64,000 bases of DNA from Desulfobaculum xiamenense (GCF_011927665.1 NZ_JAATJA010000002.1:558001-622000); one strand, 5' to 3'; shown: positions 9,604 to 19,398, counted from the stretch's first letter. Numbers and translations are program-made. Notes: generated by a model not told the origin, from the sequence alone.

Positions 9604-10491
9604 TCAGGACAGCCCCCGCCGAAAGCGCAGTTCCACGCGGCGGGCCGCCAGCGAGCAGGCCACCGTCAGCGCGAGGTACAAGAGCGCTACCGTGATCCAT
9701 ATCTCGAACGTCATGTAGGTCGCGGCCATGAGTTCCATGCCCTGGAAGGTCAGTTCCTGTATGGAGATGACGGAGACGATGGCCGAGTCCTTGATGGTTG
9801 AGATGAACTGCCCCGCCAGCGGCGGAACGATGCGCGGGAGCGCCTGCGGCATGACGACGTGGCGCATGCGCTGCCACGGGCTGAGCCCGAGGGCGTAGGC
9901 AGCCTCGAACTGCCCGCGCTCCACGGATTGGACGCCCGCGCGCACGTGCTCGGTGATGTATGCCCCCTCGTAGACCGCGAGGGTCATGAGGCCGGAGAGA
10001 AATCCGGGGAGCTCGTTCACCGGGGCCATAGTCAGGGCCAGCGCGTGCTGCGCCCAGAGCGGCGCGGCGCGTACCGCCGCGTCCACGTTTAGCGCGTTGA
10101 GCAGTTGGTCCGCGAGAAAGAAGTAGAAGATGAACATGAGGACCAGCGGCGGCGTGTTGCGCACGAGGCCCACGTAGCACTGCCCCGCCAGCCTGCGGAA
10201 CAGGCTGGTGCTGGTGCGGGCGAGGCCCATGACCGTGCCGATGAGCGTGGCGGCGAGCATGGTCCACACGCTCAGGCGCACGGTGGTCAGAAGCCCCTGC
10301 GTCAGCACGCCGGGAACCAGCGCGCCCGACGCGTCGCGCCGCAGCAGGTATTGGCCGATCAGTTCCCAGCGCCAGTCGTAGTCGAGCCGGATTTCCACTC
10401 GCCAGCCCATGTACGCAGCAAGACCCGCCAGCGCGAGGATGACGGCGATGTCCAGCGGGCGGACGGCGGGGCGTTTGCGTGTGCGCATCAT
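9604..10491 (-). CDS. polar amino-acid ABC transporter permease (second)
   Basis: A 295-residue inner-membrane permease of the HisM/GlnP family. After a basic N-terminus and one hydrophobic segment (about residues 15-30) comes the family core with the segment LVRNTPPLVLMFIFYFF, and the EAA loop where the ATPase docks (EAAYALGLSPWQRMRHVVMPQALP). Its sister permease (12212-13015) shares the same layout, so the two make a heterodimer. It follows the binding-protein gene by 45 bases. Tandem ATGs at 10491 and 10488 leave a one-codon ambiguity. Substrate is probably a polar amino acid, not identifiable more closely. Confidence 0.9.
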   Translation of the reverse strand: MMRTRKRPAVRPLDIAVILALAGLAAYMGWRVEIRLDYDWRWELIGQYLLRRDASGALVPGVLTQGLLTTVRLSVWTMLAATLIGTVMGLARTSTSLFRRLAGQCYVGLVRNTPPLVLMFIFYFFLADQLLNALNVDAAVRAAPLWAQHALALTMAPVNELPGFLSGLMTLAVYEGAYITEHVRAGVQSVERGQFEAAYALGLSPWQRMRHVVMPQALPRIVPPLAGQFISTIKDSAIVSVISIQELTFQGMELMAATYMTFEIWITVALLYLALTVACSLAARRVELRFRRGLS

Positions 10492-10536
10492 GGTCGATCG
10501 GGTGGCTACGGGCCGCCGGGTGGGCGGCCCTGTCCG

Positions 10537-11370
10537 CTACTGGATGCGGTCCTGCCAGTCCATGGTTTCGAACCAGTAGTGTTGGCGCTCCTGAATCCAG
10601 CCCTCGGCGCGAACCACGCGAATCCAGCTATCCACGAAGTTGAGGGTGTCGACGTCGCCCTTGCGCAGGGCAATGCCGTTCGGTTCCGTGGTGAAGGTGC
10701 CGCTGAACGGCAGGTAGAGCTTGTCCGCGTGCTTGATGGATTCCTGCGCGGGCAGCGGGGCCATGCTTACGAAGGCGTGGGCGCGTCCGTTGAGCAGCTC
10801 CTGCACGGCCTGCGGCTCCTTGTTGAAGAGCTTGAGCGTGGCGTTTGGCATGTGGCGGGCCGCTGCGCGCGCCGCGGTGGTGCCCTTGCGGGCCACGATG
10901 ACCACGCCGCTGTGGTTGAAGTCTTCGAGCTTCGTGTAGCTGGGGGCGACCTCGCGGTGGGCGACGATGGCCATGCCGGTGTCGTAGTAGGGAATGGAGA
11001 AGTTGACCTTGGCTGCCCGGTCCGCGCGGATGCTCATGCCGCCGATGAGCATATCGAACTTGCCGGAGAGCAACGCGGGGATGATGCCGTCCCACGCCGT
11101 GGGCACGAACTCGACGCCCACCCCGAGATCCTCGGCCAGCCTGCGGGCCACGTCGATCTCGAAGCCGATGAACTCGCCGTTCTTGTCCTTCATGGCCCAC
11201 GGCACGAAGGTGTCCATGCCCACGCGCAGTGATCCGCGCTTGAGAATGCTGGTCAGCGCGCTTTCCTCGGTGAGGGCGCGGGCCATGTCTCCCGCCGTGG
11301 CGGCGGTGGCCGCCATGAGGATGGAGAGGACCGCGAGGGCGGCGAGAATGGTCCGGACGGTCGTACGCAT
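10537..11370 (-). CDS. amino-acid ABC transporter substrate-binding protein
   Basis: A 277-residue periplasmic binding protein of the SBP_bac_3 family. A signal peptide covers residues 1-26 (ending ATAATAG). The mature domain opens with LKRGSLRVGMDT and carries the family pattern GEFIGFEIDVARRLAEDLG followed by GKFDMLIGGMSIRADRA. It would capture an amino acid and hand it to the permeases encoded on either side. The start at 11370 is fixed by AAAGGAG about 8 bases upstream. The gap of 50 bases to the ATPase gene contains no terminator, so it belongs to the same transcript. Confidence 0.92.
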   Translation of the reverse strand: MRTTVRTILAALAVLSILMAATAATAGDMARALTEESALTSILKRGSLRVGMDTFVPWAMKDKNGEFIGFEIDVARRLAEDLGVGVEFVPTAWDGIIPALLSGKFDMLIGGMSIRADRAAKVNFSIPYYDTGMAIVAHREVAPSYTKLEDFNHSGVVIVARKGTTAARAAARHMPNATLKLFNKEPQAVQELLNGRAHAFVSMAPLPAQESIKHADKLYLPFSGTFTTEPNGIALRKGDVDTLNFVDSWIRVVRAEGWIQERQHYWFETMDWQDRIQ

Positions 11371-11420
11371 CTGGGTCTCCTTTGCTGCTGTGTGTTCGTT
11401 TTCGCGTCGTTGGCGGATGA

Positions 11421-12209
11421 CTAGAGTATTTGGCCGAGGAAGAGCCTGGTCCGCTCCTCGCGCGGAGAATCGAAGAAGCGCCGCGTGGGGCCTTCCTCCA
11501 CGATGCGCCCGTGTTCCATGAAGACGATTCTGTCGCCGGCCTCCCTCGCGAAGCCCATTTCGTGGGTGACCACGACCATGGTCATGCCGTCGGCGGCGAG
11601 GCCGCGCATCACCTCCAGCACTTCGCCGATCATTTCTGGGTCGAGGGCGCTGGTGGCCTCGTCGAAGAGCATGACCGTGGGCTGCATGGCCAGCGCGCGG
11701 GCGATGGCCACGCGCTGCTGCTGTCCGCCGGAGAGTTGGCTGGGGTAGCTGTCGGCCCGGTCGGCGAGGCCCACACGGGTGAGAAGCGCCATGCTCGCGG
11801 CGGTGGCCTCGCTGCGGGACTTTCCGCGCACGAGGGTCTGGGCGAGGTTCACGTTGCCGAGCACGGTGAGGTGCGGGAAGAGGTTGAAGGACTGGAAGAC
11901 CATGCCCACCTCCTGCCGGATGGCGTCGCGGTGGCGGCGGGTGTCGTCGAGGGGGATGGAGTCGATGACGACGCGGCCCTCGTCCACGTCCTCCAGCCCG
12001 TTGAGGCAGCGTAGCAGGGTGGACTTGCCGGACCCGGATGGCCCGATGACCACCACGACCTCGCTGCGGGAGACGGACAGGCTGACGCCGTCGAGGGCCT
12101 TCACGCCGTTTTGAAAGGTCTTGGAGATGTTCTCCACGACGATGACTGGCGCGGCGTTCGTCGTGTCCGTGGGGAGGGATTTTGCGGAGGAAGGCGTGTC
12201 GATGAGCAT
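11421..12209 (-). CDS. amino-acid ABC transporter ATP-binding protein
   Basis: A 262-residue GlnQ/HisP-type ATPase. Walker A GPSGSGKS is at residues 56-63, the Q-loop in [15 protein letters not shown], the signature LSGGQQQR near 158, Walker [14 protein letters not shown], and the H-loop VTHEMGF. It has an N-terminal extension of about 20 residues compared with typical family members (240-245). The start at 12209 is two bases from the stop of the upstream permease gene, implying translational coupling. It energises the two permeases of this operon. Confidence 0.93.
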   Translation of the reverse strand: MLIDTPSSAKSLPTDTTNAAPVIVVENISKTFQNGVKALDGVSLSVSRSEVVVVIGPSGSGKSTLLRCLNGLEDVDEGRVVIDSIPLDDTRRHRDAIRQEVGMVFQSFNLFPHLTVLGNVNLAQTLVRGKSRSEATAASMALLTRVGLADRADSYPSQLSGGQQQRVAIARALAMQPTVMLFDEATSALDPEMIGEVLEVMRGLAADGMTMVVVTHEMGFAREAGDRIVFMEHGRIVEEGPTRRFFDSPREERTRLFLGQIL

Positions 12210-12211
12210 GG

Positions 12212-13015
12212 TCAGTCTCCCGTGGCGAGGCGTCGTTCCATGGCCGAGGCCGCCCACGACAGGCTACCCGTGGCCGCCAGATACACGGCGGCAACCGTGA
12301 ACCAGATTTCGAAGGTCAGGAAGGTGTCCGCGATGATGATCTGCCCCTGTTGGGTCAGTTCGTAGACGGCGATGGTGCTGGCCAGCGCGGAGTCCTTGAC
12401 GAGGGACACCGCCACGCCCGTGAGCGGTGGCAGGATGCGTCGCAGGGCCTGCGGCAGGATGACGCGGGCATGGGTGGCGAAGGGCGACAGGCCGAGGCTG
12501 TGGGCCGCCTCCCACTGGCCGCGCGGAACGGATTCAATGCCCGTGCGGATGATCTCCGACGCGTAGGCTCCCTCGAAGAGCGAGAGGGCGATGATGGCCG
12601 AGGTCGTGGCGCTTATGTCCATGACTGGTGCGATGACGAAGTAGATGAAGAAGAGCTGGATCAGAAGCGGCGTGTTGCGGATGAGCTCCACGTACCCCCG
12701 CGCAGCGAGCCGCGCCACGAAGGAGTCCGACAGGCGCAGAAGCGCGGCGCACAGGCCGAAGGTCATGGACAGGACGAGACTTGCCGCCGTGATGCCGAAG
12801 GTGACCACCAGCCCCTCCAGCAGCGGACCGGCCGAGAGCGTTCCGCCGCGCGTGTCCACGAGGTACTGCGGCACGCGGTACCACTGCCACTGGTACCCAA
12901 GCCCCCGCTCGCCGAGGGCCAGCAGCCATAGCGCCAGCGCGCCGAGGGCGACAAGTCGCGCCATGTCGAACACGCGGCGGACATGGCCGGACTGCGGGGA
13001 CGCAACGGTCGTCAT
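12212..13015 (-). CDS. polar amino-acid ABC transporter permease (first)
   Basis: A 267-residue HisM/GlnP-family inner-membrane permease with the segment [16 protein letters not shown] and the EAA docking loop [20 protein letters not shown]. It is the first clear gene of the transporter operon. GGAGG lies 8 bases before the ATG at 13015. The start codon is shared with the stop of an Arg/Pro-rich reading frame upstream (ATGA overlap at 13012-13015). Confidence 0.92.
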   Translation of the reverse strand: MTTVASPQSGHVRRVFDMARLVALGALALWLLALGERGLGYQWQWYRVPQYLVDTRGGTLSAGPLLEGLVVTFGITAASLVLSMTFGLCAALLRLSDSFVARLAARGYVELIRNTPLLIQLFFIYFVIAPVMDISATTSAIIALSLFEGAYASEIIRTGIESVPRGQWEAAHSLGLSPFATHARVILPQALRRILPPLTGVAVSLVKDSALASTIAVYELTQQGQIIIADTFLTFEIWFTVAAVYLAATGSLSWAASAMERRLATGD

Positions 13016-13278
13016 GCGGTGCCTCCGGTTGCAGTCGTGCCGGTGCGCGGGTGGGCGGATGGGGCGAAGGGGTTTGTGGTCCGGGGCGTGTGGCGGCGGG
13101 GGACCATGCGCCGTGTCGGGCGGGAGCGGACGGGGCGGGATGCGGTGCGGCGGCGGGTGGCACGGGGCCGGGCCTGTTCAGGGCCGTCGCACGGGCGCGC
13201 GATTCCTCCGCCGGGGCCGTAGAAGACCACGGAGGTGAGGCGCAGGTGGTCGGGGTGTCTGGCTGGGCGGGATGCCAT
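13012..13278 (-). CDS. Arg/Pro-rich small reading frame, possible leader of the amino-acid transporter operon
   Basis: An 88-codon frame with a strong Shine-Dalgarno (GAGGAGG, 7-8 bases before ATG 13278), whose stop overlaps the start of the first permease gene as ATGA. The predicted N-terminal 30 residues look non-random (HLRLTSVVFYGPGGGIARP); the rest is Arg, Pro, Thr and Ala rich, the kind of composition a GC-rich non-coding strand also gives. It may be a leader peptide that tunes transporter translation, a small protein, or chance. I do not recognise a family. It occupies the otherwise gene-free stretch from 13016 to 13373. Confidence 0.3.
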   Translation of the reverse strand: MASRPARHPDHLRLTSVVFYGPGGGIARPCDGPEQARPRATRRRTASRPVRSRPTRRMVPRRHTPRTTNPFAPSAHPRTGTTATGGTA

Positions 13279-13373
13279 GCTGTGTCCTCCTCGCACGAAA
13301 GGACAAGCTTAGCAGAAAATGGGCGCTGTGCGCAAATGCGGGCCGCCCGCGCGTCGCGAACGGCCTGTCGGGG

Positions 13374-14153
13374 TCATTTTCGGGGAATGTCGGGGGTCGA
13401 GGTGCCCTCGTCGCACAGTTCCACGAGTTTCATGTACTTGTGGAAGGCGTAGACGAAGGCGTGCACGGCCAGCACCAGTCCGGCGCGGCCATCGCGGAAT
13501 CCCTGCTTCAGCACGTACTGCTTGAGGAACTTGCCGAAGGCGTGGGCGAGGGCGGTGCCGACTCCGGCCCTGCGGCCGCGTGCCTTCATCTCGCGCGCGG
13601 CGAGCGAGGTGTAGCTGTTGATCTTGTCCAGATGCTCGGCGAGGTCGGCGTAGGGATAGTGGATGATGTCCCCGTCGAGGTCGCGCGTGGGACCGGTGGG
13701 GTGGAATTCCTCGTGCGGGAGCATGCCCCGGATTTCCACGCCGTCCAGCCGGAACACGCGCAGCAGCCGGTCCGGATACCACCCGCTGTGGCGGACGAAG
13801 CGGTCGAGGTACCACGAGCGGCGCGGGCACATGAAGCCCGCCGCGTCGCCGGGGGCGGCGAGGGCGGCGGTCACGGACGCGCGAAGCTCCGGCGAGAGAA
13901 ATTCGTCCTGATCGAGGGTGATGATCCACGGGGTGTCCACGTGCTCGAAGGCGAAGCGGAACTGCGGGATGGTGCCCTCCCATGCGCGGTGCAGGACGTC
14001 CGCCCCTGCGGCGCGGGCGATCTCCAGCGTGGCGTCGGTGCTGCCGGAGTCCACCACAAGAATTCTGTCGCAGAAGCCGAGGCTCGCGAGGGTCTTCTCC
14101 AGCCATTTCTGGCCGTTGAAGGTCAGGATGACGGCGGTAACGCGTTCGCTCAT
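13374..14153 (-). CDS. family 2 glycosyltransferase, LPS-core type (WaaE/KdtX-like)
   Basis: A 259-residue GT-A enzyme. It begins with the nucleotide-binding strand [11 protein letters not shown], then [20 protein letters not shown] and the metal-binding DQD at residues 81-83 in [10 protein letters not shown]. The later section [11 protein letters not shown] is typical of the WaaE/KdtX group that adds a hexose to the inner core of lipopolysaccharide. No membrane segment is evident. It overlaps the thymidylate kinase gene by 4 bases (ATGA), so it is translated together with it in the minus-strand cluster running from 18362 to 13374. The exact sugar and acceptor are not predictable. Confidence 0.8.
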   Translation of the reverse strand: MSERVTAVILTFNGQKWLEKTLASLGFCDRILVVDSGSTDATLEIARAAGADVLHRAWEGTIPQFRFAFEHVDTPWIITLDQDEFLSPELRASVTAALAAPGDAAGFMCPRRSWYLDRFVRHSGWYPDRLLRVFRLDGVEIRGMLPHEEFHPTGPTRDLDGDIIHYPYADLAEHLDKINSYTSLAAREMKARGRRAGVGTALAHAFGKFLKQYVLKQGFRDGRAGLVLAVHAFVYAFHKYMKLVELCDEGTSTPDIPRK

Positions 14154-14800
14154 GCCTGTTCGTCCGTGGCGGCGAGGCGCTCGTCGATGATGGCGAGGAC
14201 GTCGGCGATGACGTTTTCGAGAGGCTGGGCGGCGTCCACGATGCGGTAGCGCTTGCGGTGCAGGGCGGCCAGCGTCAGGTAGCCCTCGCGCACCGTCTCG
14301 TGGAAGCTTAAGCTCTCGGCCTCGAAGCGTCCTTCGGTGTCGCACTTGTGCTCGCGCATGTTGCGGGTCACGGCGCGGCGTAGGCCCACCTCGGCGGGAA
14401 GGTCGAGCAGGATGGTCAGCTCGGGCCACAGTCCGGCCACGGCCACGTCGTTGAAGGCGTGGAGCTGTTTGGGGTCGAGCCCGCGGCCGTAGCCCTGATA
14501 GGCCACGGTGGAATCGGCGTAGCGGTCCGAGAGCACGGTCCGTCCGGCCTCCAGCGCGGGGCGGATGACCGTGGCCACGTGCTGGGCGCGGTCCGCGAGG
14601 TAGAGGAAAAGCTCGCTCTCGCCGGTGAGGTCCGTGCTTTCCATGCCGAGCAGGAGCTTGCGCAGTTCCTGGCCGATGCGGCTGCCGCCGGGTTCCCGCG
14701 TGCGCACGACCTCGCGGCCTTGCGCCTCCAGATGGGCCTGCACGGCGGTGAGCACGCTCGACTTGCCGGAGCCCTCTATCCCTTCAAAGGTAACAAACAT
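14150..14800 (-). CDS. tmk: thymidylate kinase
   Basis: A 216-residue cytosolic kinase converting dTMP to dTDP. The P-loop GIEGSGKSS is at residues 7-15, [10 protein letters not shown] contains the DR/LID-region arginine typical of the family, [18 protein letters not shown] holds the catalytic DR(Y) motif, and a LID segment rich in Arg follows ([12 protein letters not shown]). Length matches the family norm of 205-215. Its start lies inside the upstream OB/HD gene (25-base overlap), and its stop overlaps the glycosyltransferase start. Confidence 0.94.
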   Translation of the reverse strand: MFVTFEGIEGSGKSSVLTAVQAHLEAQGREVVRTREPGGSRIGQELRKLLLGMESTDLTGESELFLYLADRAQHVATVIRPALEAGRTVLSDRYADSTVAYQGYGRGLDPKQLHAFNDVAVAGLWPELTILLDLPAEVGLRRAVTRNMREHKCDTEGRFEAESLSFHETVREGYLTLAALHRKRYRIVDAAQPLENVIADVLAIIDERLAATDEQA

Positions 14801-15807
14801 AGCTGGTTGGATTCCTCTTTTTCGCCCTCGGGGCGCGGTTCGGGCGTGTGGCGGGGGCGGAAGACGAAGCGCGACAGGGAACGCAGATACTGCGTCCAGC
14901 CCGTCTCGCCCTCGGCAATGTCCTGCGTGGCAGTGGCCACGGTGTTCATCTTGGCATCCATGTTGTCGGCGAAGTGCAGCGCGAAGGCCTCGGCGGTCTT
15001 GGGCCGCTTGGGCGAGCCGAATTCCAGTTCGCCGTGGTGGCTCAGGATGAGATGCTTCAGGTGGACCTTCAGCTCGGGGTCGAGGCCGTCGGCCTTGGCG
15101 AGGAACGGTTCCAGAACTTCAAGGCCGAGCATGATGTGCCCGAGCAGGCGGCCTTCGTCCGTATGCTCGCGCGCGGGACCGGCGGTGTATTCCCACGCCT
15201 TGCCGAGGTCGTGGAAGATGGCCGCCGCCAGAAGGATCTGCCGGTCGAGCTGGGGGTACTGGTCGCAGAAGGCCATGCACAGTTCGCAGACGCCGAGCGT
15301 GTGCTCCAGCAGTCCGCCGGCGTAGGCGTGGTGGACGCTTATGGCACCGGGCGCGAGCGCGAGGCGGCCCTTGATGTCTGCGTCGGTGAGCACCCTGCGG
15401 CACAGGGTGCGCCACGGCTTGTGGACGAGGTGGCGTTTGCACAGCCGCTCGATGTCCGCGAGCATGTCCTCGGGATCGCGCTTGCTGGCGGGCACGAAGT
15501 CGCACAGGCGCAGTCCCTCGGCGTCGGGGTCGAGCACGGTCGCGCCGTCGACGATGATCTGCGGTTGGTCGCGGTAGGTTCCCACCTGTCCGCGAATGCG
15601 CACGACCATGCCCGAAGCGAGTTCGGGGCAGGTCTGGCTGTGGGGGGAAAATATCTTGGCGTCGACCTCGCCGGAACTGTCGCCCAGCGTCAGCGCCCAG
15701 AACGGGCCGTTCTTGGCCTGTCCCGCGCGGGCTTCCACCAGAACGAACACGTCGTCAACGTTCTGTCCGGGCGCGAGGTCGCGCACGAAGGTCTGCTTTC
15801 GGGTCAT
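14776..15807 (-). CDS. OB-fold/HD-domain protein, YhaM-like 3'-5' exoribonuclease
   Basis: A 343-residue protein with an N-terminal OB-fold (residues about 10-90, ending [17 protein letters not shown]) and a C-terminal HD phosphohydrolase domain. HD ligands are visible as [30 protein letters not shown] and [15 protein letters not shown]. This domain pair is that of YhaM-type exonucleases that trim RNA or single-stranded DNA. The C-terminal 40 residues are Arg/Glu/Pro-rich and overlap the tmk start. It overlaps the stop of the SGNH gene by 4 bases. Confidence 0.85.
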   Translation of the reverse strand: MTRKQTFVRDLAPGQNVDDVFVLVEARAGQAKNGPFWALTLGDSSGEVDAKIFSPHSQTCPELASGMVVRIRGQVGTYRDQPQIIVDGATVLDPDAEGLRLCDFVPASKRDPEDMLADIERLCKRHLVHKPWRTLCRRVLTDADIKGRLALAPGAISVHHAYAGGLLEHTLGVCELCMAFCDQYPQLDRQILLAAAIFHDLGKAWEYTAGPAREHTDEGRLLGHIMLGLEVLEPFLAKADGLDPELKVHLKHLILSHHGELEFGSPKRPKTAEAFALHFADNMDAKMNTVATATQDIAEGETGWTQYLRSLSRFVFRPRHTPEPRPEGEKEESNQLCLLPLKG

Positions 15808-16955
15808 GGCTCCGTCTTGTGCTGTCGGGTTGTCATCGGTGGATGCGGGGGGCGTCGGTCGGCCCTCTCGACGGCCGTCGCGCGGTCGTCCCCACAGGCC
15901 CGAGGCATAGCAGAGTCGCGAACGTGGCGCAATTGCTCATCTCCCGCCGTGCTGGAGTCGATGATGGCCGCGAGGGCCTTGGCGAGAAGCTGCGCCTGCC
16001 GTGGGCCGACATGCCCGAAATACCGCACGGTCAAGGTTTCGTTTGGCGGATACAGCGAGGTCGTGTCCAGCACCGGGGCCGAGGAGTGCGCGGCGATGAA
16101 GGCCCGCGCTGTCGGCACGAAGGCGTCGTTGGCCCCACGGGGATGCAGCACGTGGACGAGGCGTACGCCGTTGGCGCGACACAGCGCATCCATTCGTTCG
16201 AGGAGCGCCGCGCTTTCGGGCGCTGGCTGTCGCGCGTCCGGAAAGGTCTGCGGCGGGCAGGGGCGCTCGTGGCGCATGAGGGCGAGGGTGGCCTCGCGGA
16301 TGGGGGCCGTGATGTTCCACGGACGCCGAAGCTGCCAGTAGACGTGGTGCGCCAGCGGAAAACGCGCGGCCATGCGCTCCTTCCACGTGAGGTTGACGCG
16401 ATCGGTGAGGCGCTTCAAATCCTGCGGTGTGTGGCGCGAGGGGCCGAGGTCCCCCGGCGTGAGCCAGTCCACGAAGACCCGTAGCCGCACGCCGCGCTCG
16501 CTTGCGAAGGCGATCAGCTCTTCGAGGGTGCGCAGGTTGTGCGTGAGGGCCTTGCCGGGGATGCCCGCGTTGAGCACGTCCACGCCGTCGCCGAGGCACT
16601 GCCCGACGAGGGCCGGGATGGTTTGCGCGTCGTCCAGTTCGAGGCCGAAGAGGGTAGAGTCGCCGGAGAGGACGACGAGGTCGTGGCCGGGGTACGGCTG
16701 CGGGCCGCGCAGGCCGAGGGCGTTGACGCTGTAGCGTTCGCTTCGCACGCCGTCGTAGGCGTTGGGGCGGAAGGTGCGCCCCCGGTAGCCGGGGGTGAGG
16801 CGCATGAAGGTGTAGAAGGGCGCGTCCGCCTCGCGGATGCCGTGAGGCAGGGTGTATAGGCGCGAGATCACCGTCCTGTTCAGCGCCACGAGCAGCAGCG
16901 GAACGAGGGCGATGATGGCGGCCATGGCGAGGCATTGGCGTTTGTTCGCGTCCAT
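15804..16955 (-). CDS. membrane-anchored SGNH/GDSL-type hydrolase
   Basis: A 383-residue protein with one N-terminal membrane helix (about residues 10-28) and an extracytoplasmic SGNH-like domain. The nucleophile block reads VVLSGDSTLFG, NAGIPGKALTHN is the Gly/Asn block, and HVGP near the C-terminus may supply the catalytic His. Such proteins act with MBOAT acyltransferases (AlgX/AlgJ, PatB or DltD style) to transfer or remove acyl groups on polysaccharides outside the cell. The gene follows the MBOAT gene by 3 bases, supporting a joint role. The last 45 residues are basic and disordered in appearance. Polymer substrate unknown. Confidence 0.7.
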   Translation of the reverse strand: MDANKRQCLAMAAIIALVPLLLVALNRTVISRLYTLPHGIREADAPFYTFMRLTPGYRGRTFRPNAYDGVRSERYSVNALGLRGPQPYPGHDLVVLSGDSTLFGLELDDAQTIPALVGQCLGDGVDVLNAGIPGKALTHNLRTLEELIAFASERGVRLRVFVDWLTPGDLGPSRHTPQDLKRLTDRVNLTWKERMAARFPLAHHVYWQLRRPWNITAPIREATLALMRHERPCPPQTFPDARQPAPESAALLERMDALCRANGVRLVHVLHPRGANDAFVPTARAFIAAHSSAPVLDTTSLYPPNETLTVRYFGHVGPRQAQLLAKALAAIIDSSTAGDEQLRHVRDSAMPRACGDDRATAVERADRRPPHPPMTTRQHKTEP

Positions 16956-16958
16956 GCG

Positions 16959-18362
16959 TCAGAACCTGAAGTAGATGAACTCCGAGTAGCCGGAGAGGTT
17001 GACGAAGGCCACGGTCCACACCGTGGCGAAGATTGCCAGCGCGGCCGCCGTGGGGCGGTACGTCTCCGGGATGCGCGTGCTCGACGGCAGGAGCAGGCAT
17101 CCGCCGAGCGCCGCCGCGATGGCCAGCCACACGAATTCCGCGCCCGTGTCCGTGCGGCAGACCGACGGCGCAAGCCCCGTCCACGGTCCGGAGAACATGG
17201 CCGTGACGATGCGCCATGCATCGGCGAGGCTGTGCGCGCGGAAGAGCACCCAGCACACGCAGACGAAGATGAAGGTCACGCCCCAGCCGAGCGCACGCGG
17301 CAGGCGCAGTCCGGCGCGCTCCCACATGCGGTGGGCGACGACGCCCAGCCCGTGCAGGCCGCCCCACGCCACGAAGGTCCAGCCCGCCCCGTGCCACAGC
17401 CCGCCGAGGAGGAAGGTGATCATCACGTTTCGCGCGGCGCGAACCTCGCCGCCCCGGCTGCCGCCGAGGGGGAAATAGAGGTACTCGCGCAGGAAGCGCG
17501 ACAGCGTGATGTGCCAGCGCCGCCAGAAGTCGCGGATGTCTAGGGCGCGGTAGGGTGAGTCGAAGTTGGCGGGCAGGCGGATGTTGAGCATGAGCGCCGA
17601 TCCGGTGGCCATGTCCGTGTAGCCGGAAAAGTCGAAATAGAGCTGGAAGGTGTAGGAGAGCGCGGCGGCCCACGCCTCGGCCATGGTCGGGCTTGGGGTG
17701 TGGTCGAAGCCGAGCGTCGCCCACGCGGCGAAGGTGTCCGCCACGGCGGCTTTCTTGAACAGGCCCACGGCGAAGAGCTGCGCTCCGGCGGCGACGTTGC
17801 GCCAGTTGGGCCGCGCGCCCGCCGGGTCCGCGAACTGGGGCATCATCTCGCGGTGGTCCACGATGGGTCCGGCGATGAGCTGGGGAAAGAAGGTCACGAA
17901 CAGGCAGTATTCGGTGAAATCGTCCTCGCGCACGGTGCCGCGCGCGCATTCCGCCACGTAGCGCACCTGCTGGAAGGTGAAGAAGCTGATGGCCAGCGGC
18001 AGGACGATGCCCGGTTCGGGCAGGGTGAGCGAGAGCAGGCGGTTCAGGTTCTCGGTGGCGAAGTCCGCATACTTGAACACGCCGAGCAGCAGCAGGTTGA
18101 AGGCCACGGCGCAGGTTAGCGGCCAGCGGTTGTCGCGCGCGGCCAGCGCCCGGCGCGAAAGGGCGCGACCCGCCGTGTGGTTGACGATGACCGAGACCGC
18201 CAGCAGCGGGACGTAGGCGGGGTTCCACCAGCCGTAAAAGGCCACGGAGGACGCGGCCAGCCACGCCACGCCGAGGCGGTGCCCTACGCGGCACGCGAGG
18301 AAGTATCCGACCACGGCCAGCGGCAGGAAGCAGAAGATGTAGATGTAGGAATTGAACAGCAT
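16959..18362 (-). CDS. MBOAT family O-acyltransferase (AlgI-like)
   Basis: A 467-residue polytopic protein that begins LFNSYIYIFCFLPLAVVGYF, the standard opening of AlgI/DltB-type membrane-bound O-acyltransferases. The family catalytic histidine lies in LLGGLWHGAGWTFVAWGG, and FPQLIAGPIVDHREMMPQF, DFSGYTDMATG and RDFWRRWHITLSRFLREY are all characteristic. These proteins carry acyl groups across the inner membrane for modification of exported glycans. With the SGNH gene 3 bases downstream it forms a two-part O-acylation unit; the nearby LPS-type glycosyltransferase hints at LPS or capsule. It is first in this minus-strand cluster. Confidence 0.92.
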   Translation of the reverse strand: MLFNSYIYIFCFLPLAVVGYFLACRVGHRLGVAWLAASSVAFYGWWNPAYVPLLAVSVIVNHTAGRALSRRALAARDNRWPLTCAVAFNLLLLGVFKYADFATENLNRLLSLTLPEPGIVLPLAISFFTFQQVRYVAECARGTVREDDFTEYCLFVTFFPQLIAGPIVDHREMMPQFADPAGARPNWRNVAAGAQLFAVGLFKKAAVADTFAAWATLGFDHTPSPTMAEAWAAALSYTFQLYFDFSGYTDMATGSALMLNIRLPANFDSPYRALDIRDFWRRWHITLSRFLREYLYFPLGGSRGGEVRAARNVMITFLLGGLWHGAGWTFVAWGGLHGLGVVAHRMWERAGLRLPRALGWGVTFIFVCVCWVLFRAHSLADAWRIVTAMFSGPWTGLAPSVCRTDTGAEFVWLAIAAALGGCLLLPSSTRIPETYRPTAAALAIFATVWTVAFVNLSGYSEFIYFRF

Positions 18363-18639
18363 TCCGAGTGGGCCTCCTGCGTGCTCGCCTTCACGGGGAT
18401 TCCCTGCGCAACTGGTGCGGTGCGCCGTGGCCGGGGAGGGCTCGTTTCGCGGGCGCAGCCTTCCATTGTGCCACAGCTTCCCCTGTGTCGCCAGATATTC
18501 CCGCCATTCGCAAGCGTCCTAGCCCTATGACGATTGCAGCGTTGCGGCCGCGCGAGGCATGGGATATTGTCGCATGATGCGGGAAAGCCGCACCCGCTGC
18601 GCCGCGAGCGCGGCGTCACCTTCAACCTCTCGAATCGAC

Positions 18640-19398
18640 ATGCATATTCTTCTGACCAACGACGACGGCATTCAGGCCCCCGGCCTGCGTGCCATGTACC
18701 GGGCGCTCATCGACGCCGGGCACGACGTTCACGTCGTGGCCCCCGTGTCGGAGCAGTCCGCCGTGGGGCACGCCATCACCATCGCCATGCCCCTCAAGGT
18801 GAAGACCTTCACCGAGAACGGCTTCCATGGCCTCGGCGTGCACGGCACGCCCGTGGACTGCGTGAAGCTCGGCCTGACCACGCTACTTCGTGGCGTGACG
18901 CCGGACCTCGTGGTTTCCGGCATCAACAGCGGCTGCAACGTGGGCGTGGACATCATCTACTCCGGCACTGTCAGCGCCGCCACCGAGGGGGCGCTCATGG
19001 GCATTCCCTCCCTCGCCGTCTCCTACGACGACTGGACGCCCACGGACCTCTCCGGCCAGGCCGCATGGGTGGCGGAATTCATCGCCCGCACCGACTGGAC
19101 CGCGCTGTCTGGCGACACGCTGCTCAACCTGAACTTTCCCAAGGGGCCGGTGGAGCAGGCGCGCGAGCTGCGTCTGTGCCCGCAGACGCGGGCCTCGTAC
19201 AACGACTGGTATCAGGAGCGCCGCGACCCGCGCGGCCACGCGTACTACTGGCTCGAAGGCGAAATCCCGCCGGACCGGGTGTCGCCGGGGACCGACAGGG
19301 CTTTGCTCAGTCAGGGGCACATCACGCTCACGCCGCTCAAGTTCAACTTCACCGACCAAAATGCTCTGGAACTGTTGCGCTCCATGGGCGTTCGTTGA
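18640..19398 (+). CDS. surE: 5'/3'-nucleotidase SurE
   Basis: A 252-residue enzyme that dephosphorylates nucleoside monophosphates with a divalent metal. The N-terminus MHILLTNDDGIQAPGL holds the metal-binding DD pair, VVAPVSEQSAVGHAITI has the conserved Ser/Gly substrate loop, and VVSGINSGCNVGVDIIYSGTVSAA carries the Asn ligand and the dimer-swap segment. Length is normal for the family. The ATG at 18640 is chosen because homologues start directly with this strand; the open frame upstream to 18559 has no family similarity. Its stop codon overlaps the -35 element of the next promoter. Confidence 0.93.
   Translation: MHILLTNDDGIQAPGLRAMYRALIDAGHDVHVVAPVSEQSAVGHAITIAMPLKVKTFTENGFHGLGVHGTPVDCVKLGLTTLLRGVTPDLVVSGINSGCNVGVDIIYSGTVSAATEGALMGIPSLAVSYDDWTPTDLSGQAAWVAEFIARTDWTALSGDTLLNLNFPKGPVEQARELRLCPQTRASYNDWYQERRDPRGHAYYWLEGEIPPDRVSPGTDRALLSQGHITLTPLKFNFTDQNALELLRSMGVR

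Noticed and set aside
9604-13015. Specific substrate name for the ABC transporter (cystine, arginine or glutamine)
   Set aside because: Binding-site residues cannot be assigned by eye with confidence, so only the polar amino-acid family is stated.
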